A stretch of 8,697 bases of DNA from DATAXV01 sp036272915. Lineage in GTDB: Bacteria; Chloroflexota; Dormibacteria; Dormibacterales; Dormibacteraceae. The position numbers were made by a program, and so were the translations under genes. A model generated the notes under the pieces. That model did no database searches and was not told the DNA's origin. It saw only the letters and a list, made by a program, of their open reading frames with translations. Below, piece by piece: positions 6,303 to 8,697 of this stretch. Where the stretch lies: NCBI GenBank assembly GCA_036272915.1, contig DATAXV010000167.1, positions 1 to 8,697 of the forward strand. The letters are read 5' to 3'. The first letter of the stretch is position 1. Each line of letters opens with the position of its first letter.

Positions 6303-6336
6303 CCGGGCGGCGCCGAGTGGACCCGGCGCCCCCCGG
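6303..6336. terminator. Strong hairpin between convergent genes, probable two-way terminator
   Basis: The arms 6303-6314 (CCGGGCGGCGCC) and 6325-6336 (GGCGCCCCCCGG) form 11 pairs with one internal C/C mismatch around a 10-base loop. It fills most of the 46-base gap between the SRPBCC stop at 6290 and the ligase stop codon (TAG on the minus strand, 6337-6339), which it touches. Being symmetric, it could serve both strands. There is no T-run on either side, so it would belong to the U-less hairpins proposed for high-GC bacteria; termination is inferred from position and stability. Confidence 0.5.
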
Positions 6337-7908
6337 CTACTGCCGGGCCAGGTTCGGAGCCCCGCCCCGGAGGACGAACTTCTGGATCTTGCCGGTCGCC
6401 GTCTTGGGCAGCTCCCCGACGAAGGTGACGCCGTGCGGCGCCTTGAAGTGGGCGAGATGGTCGCGGGCGAAGGCGATGATCTCGTCCTCGGAGGCGGTCG
6501 CCCCCTCGCGCAGCACGACGAAGGCATGAGGGGCCTCCCCCCAGCGCTCGTGGGGCAGGCCGACGATGGCCGCCTCCTGGACCGACGGGTGGCGGAGCAG
6601 CGTCCCCTCGACCTCGACCGAGGAGATGTTCTCGCCGCCGGAGATGATCACGTCCTTGAGCCGGTCCCGGACCTCGACGTAGCCCCCGGGATGGACCACG
6701 GCGGCGTCCCCGGAGTGGAACCAGCCGTCGCCCATGGCCCGCTCGGTCGCCTCCGGATCGCGGTAGTAGCCGTGCATCACGGCGTTGCCGCGGACCACGA
6801 TCTCCCCCAGCGTCTGCGCGTCCTCGGGGACCTCGTGGCCCTCGCCGTCGACGACCCTGAGCTCCCCCGAGGTGAGCAGCTCGACGCCCTGCCGCGCCTT
6901 GACCACCGCCCGGTCGGAGGCGGACAGGCCCTCGTGCTCGGGCAGTGGGGCGCAGACGGTGATGAAGGGCGAGGTCTCGGTGAGGCCGTAGACGTGCGTG
7001 ACCTCCCAGCCGAACTCGCCCTCCAGGCGCTCGATGGTGGCCGCCGCCGGGGGCGCCCCGGCGGTGATCACGTGGACGCCGGGCGGCACCTCACCGCGGA
7101 CCTGCGGCGAGGCGTTGGCGAGGCCGATCAGCACCGTCGGCGCGGCGCAGAGGGAGCGGACGTGCTGCTTCCGGATCTGCTCGAACACGGCTCCCGGCTC
7201 GACCCGGCGCAGGCAGATGTGGGTGCCCGCCGCCGCCGTCACCGTCCAGGTGTAGGTCCAGCCGTTGGCGTGGAACATGGGCAGCGTCCAGAGGTAGCGC
7301 TCGCCCACCGCCATGGGCATGTGGAGGAGGGTGCCGATCACGTTGAAGGCGGCGTTGCGGTGGGTGATCATCACGCCCTTGGGGCGCGCCGTGGTGCCGC
7401 TCGTGTAGTTGATGGCGAGCAGGTCGCGCTCGTCGACATCCGCCCGCTCGGGGATCGGATCGGCGGCGGCGAGCTCTCGCTCGTAGTCGAGCCATCCCTC
7501 CGCCTCTCCCTCGAAGGCGACGAAATGGCGCACGTCCGGCATCCGGTCGCGGACGCCTTCGACCACCTCCAGGTACTCGGCGGCGCAGCAGACCACGGTC
7601 GTGCCGGAGTGGTTGACGATGTAGACGAAATCCTCGGCGGTCAGCCGGTAGTTGATGGGCACGATCACCGCGCCCAGCTGCGGTATCGCGTAGAAGGCCT
7701 CGAGCTGCGCGTGCGTGTTCGGCGCGATCGTCGCCACCCGGTCGCCCCTCTGCACTCCCATCGCCCGCAGCGCTCCCGACCACCGGTCGCATCGCTGGAA
7801 GAACTGCTCGTAGGTGAGACGCAGGTCACCGTCGACCAGCGCCTCACGCGAGCCGTGCAGGCGTCGCGTCCGGCGGGCGAATTCGAGGGGCGTCAGCGCT
7901 GCTTCCAT
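6337..7908 (-). CDS. Acyl-CoA synthetase (AMP-dependent fatty acid/carboxylate-CoA ligase)
   Basis: A 523-residue adenylate-forming ligase that activates a carboxylic acid with ATP and joins it to CoA. All core motifs are present in order: the P-loop YTSGTTARPKGV (168-179), YGLTETSP (307-314), GWFHSGD with the ribose-binding D401, the hinge RLKDVIISGGENISS (416-430), and PKTATGK with the catalytic lysine K507. The length and the AEDFVYIVNHSG and PMFHANGWTYTW segments resemble the medium/long-chain acyl-CoA synthetases (AlkK and plant acyl-activating enzyme type), but the chain length cannot be read from sequence. ATG 7906-7908 is supported by GGAGG on the minus strand (7915-7919 on the plus strand) six bases upstream. 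No signal peptide is seen. It lies 125 bases downstream of the luciferase-like monooxygenase gene on the same strand, and converges with the ArsR/SRPBCC pair. It looks functionally separate from the sugar operon. Confidence 0.95.
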   Translation of the reverse strand: MEAALTPLEFARRTRRLHGSREALVDGDLRLTYEQFFQRCDRWSGALRAMGVQRGDRVATIAPNTHAQLEAFYAIPQLGAVIVPINYRLTAEDFVYIVNHSGTTVVCCAAEYLEVVEGVRDRMPDVRHFVAFEGEAEGWLDYERELAAADPIPERADVDERDLLAINYTSGTTARPKGVMITHRNAAFNVIGTLLHMPMAVGERYLWTLPMFHANGWTYTWTVTAAAGTHICLRRVEPGAVFEQIRKQHVRSLCAAPTVLIGLANASPQVRGEVPPGVHVITAGAPPAAATIERLEGEFGWEVTHVYGLTETSPFITVCAPLPEHEGLSASDRAVVKARQGVELLTSGELRVVDGEGHEVPEDAQTLGEIVVRGNAVMHGYYRDPEATERAMGDGWFHSGDAAVVHPGGYVEVRDRLKDVIISGGENISSVEVEGTLLRHPSVQEAAIVGLPHERWGEAPHAFVVLREGATASEDEIIAFARDHLAHFKAPHGVTFVGELPKTATGKIQKFVLRGGAPNLARQ

Positions 7909-8033
7909 CAGTTGCCTCCACTGCTCCGCGACGGGTTCAACATCCGGTCCCGTGGCCGACCGACGCGGGCGCCGCGGACGGTTTCACACTACTCGGCCGG
8001 ATTCGACCCGTCCACCGCCCACCCCGCCACCGC

Positions 8034-8697
8034 TCAGGCCCGAGGGGCCACCCCGCCGCGCTTTTCGAGCAGGGGCCGGATGATCTCCGATGCCACCCAG
8101 TCGATCGCCCTGGCGGGATAGGGCGCCGGCAACCCGAGCACCAGGTGGCGCGCGCCGGCCTCGATCAGCTCCCCTGCGGCGTCCCGCGCCTCAGCCGCAC
8201 GGTCGTAGGCGACGATCAGCTGGACCGACCGGACGATCGCCCGAGGATCGCGACCGGCGGCCGCGCAGTGGCGGTCGAGAGCCGCGCTCAGATCCCGGAA
8301 CCGCCCGACGTCGAGGTGCGGCGACCCGGGGACGTTCCACAGGTCGGCGTGCTCGGCGGCGACCCGCAGGATGCTCGCCCCCCATCCCCCGATCAGGATC
8401 GGCGGGGCCGGACGCTGCGCCGGCCGGGGCAGGCAGCGGGCGGCGACCAGGTGATTGAAGGCGCCCTCGAAGTCGAACGCGTCCCCCGACCAGAGACCGC
8501 GGACGATCGCGCAGGTCTCGGCCAGCCGGGCCGACGCCTCCGAGGCGGTCGCCGGCAGACGCAGCCCGTAGGCGTCGGGCTCGGGCACCACGCCCGCCTC
8601 TCGCGCCTGCCGAGCCATCCGCTCGTTGGGGCCGGCGCCGAGGCCCAGGACGAGACGTCCCCTGGAGACGACGTCCAGGGTCGCGGCCATCTTGGCC
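8034..8697 (-). CDS. Luciferase-like monooxygenase / F420-dependent oxidoreductase (5'-truncated by window)
   Basis: Flavin- or F420-dependent oxidoreductase of the bacterial luciferase-like (LLM) family, a TIM-barrel enzyme. Only the C-terminal part, about 220 residues, is here; the frame is still open at the window edge (AKMAATLDVV), and about 100 N-terminal residues should lie beyond it. Diagnostic stretches are LDVVSRGRLVLGLGAG, the helix ending CAIVRGLWSGDAFDFEG, then PRPAQRPAPPILIGGWG and AAEHADLWN, which bind the cofactor phosphate region in relatives. The ATG at 8688-8690 is internal and not the start. The stop is TGA (8034-8036 on the plus strand). LLM members in high-GC Gram-positive bacteria often use F420, but the sequence cannot separate F420 from FMN. 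The substrate is unknown. It may be co-transcribed with the acyl-CoA ligase downstream. Confidence 0.92.
   Translation of the reverse strand, partial: AKMAATLDVVSRGRLVLGLGAGPNERMARQAREAGVVPEPDAYGLRLPATASEASARLAETCAIVRGLWSGDAFDFEGAFNHLVAARCLPRPAQRPAPPILIGGWGASILRVAAEHADLWNVPGSPHLDVGRFRDLSAALDRHCAAAGRDPRAIVRSVQLIVAYDRAAEARDAAGELIEAGARHLVLGLPAPYPARAIDWVASEIIRPLLEKRGGVAPRA

Noticed and set aside
7986..8014. A possible minus-strand promoter for the ligase: TGGACG, 17-base spacer, TAGTGT
   Set aside because: Only four and three bases match the two consensus boxes, which is close to chance for a search of this region.
6433..8121. A 562-codon plus-strand frame opposite the acyl-CoA ligase
   Set aside because: The ligase on the minus strand has every family motif; this frame has none and is rich in Asp, His, Gly and Arg as expected for an antisense shadow.
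1..8697. Insertion sequences, CRISPR arrays, tRNA or rRNA genes, phage or toxin-defence genes
   Set aside because: No transposase, direct-repeat array, tRNA-like fold or related protein family could be recognised on either strand.

Overview
The window is about 8.7 kb of very GC-rich bacterial DNA, roughly 70% GC by eye, with strong G/C bias at third codon positions. That composition, AGGAGG-type ribosome binding sites, an ArsR/SRPBCC regulatory pair and a luciferase-like (probably F420-dependent) oxidoreductase together suggest a soil-type actinobacterium or a high-GC relative such as a Chloroflexota lineage. This assignment is an inference; no rRNA or tRNA gene is present to confirm it.

Bases 1-4851 (plus strand) look like part of a plant-glycan utilisation operon. 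It begins with the 3' part of a MalG-type sugar ABC transporter permease. Next comes a 657-residue glycoside-hydrolase-like protein of an uncharacterised family (GHL6-like TIM barrel plus a beta-galactosidase-type accessory domain). Last is a GH127-family beta-L-arabinofuranosidase (DUF1680) with its Glu/Cys/Cys-Cys zinc-thiolate site intact. Neither hydrolase shows a signal peptide, so the simplest model is import of oligosaccharides followed by cytoplasmic breakdown. A 13-codon ORF with a near-ideal Shine-Dalgarno overlaps the start of the GHL6-like gene by ATGA.

Bases 4901-6290 (plus strand) hold an ArsR-type winged-helix regulator and an SRPBCC/AHSA1 protein, whose stop and start overlap as ATGA. 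Both are broken as read: three frame changes, each in the sense of one lost base, fall within about 710 bp, while the other reading frames are intact. As a result one long open frame (4954-6219) appears to fuse the two proteins through a meaningless Arg-rich linker. An imperfect dyad just upstream (4901-4936) may be the operator.

Bases 6337-8697 (minus strand) converge on that pair. They hold an intact acyl-CoA synthetase/AMP-ligase and, upstream of it, the 3' part of a luciferase-like monooxygenase that runs off the window. A strong hairpin (6303-6336) lies between the convergent genes.

I found no mobile element, CRISPR array, RNA gene or phage gene, and no gene-free stretch longer than about 125 bases. 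The points most worth a second look are the pairing of an uncharacterised hydrolase with GH127, the small leader ORF, and the clustered frame breaks in the regulator pair.
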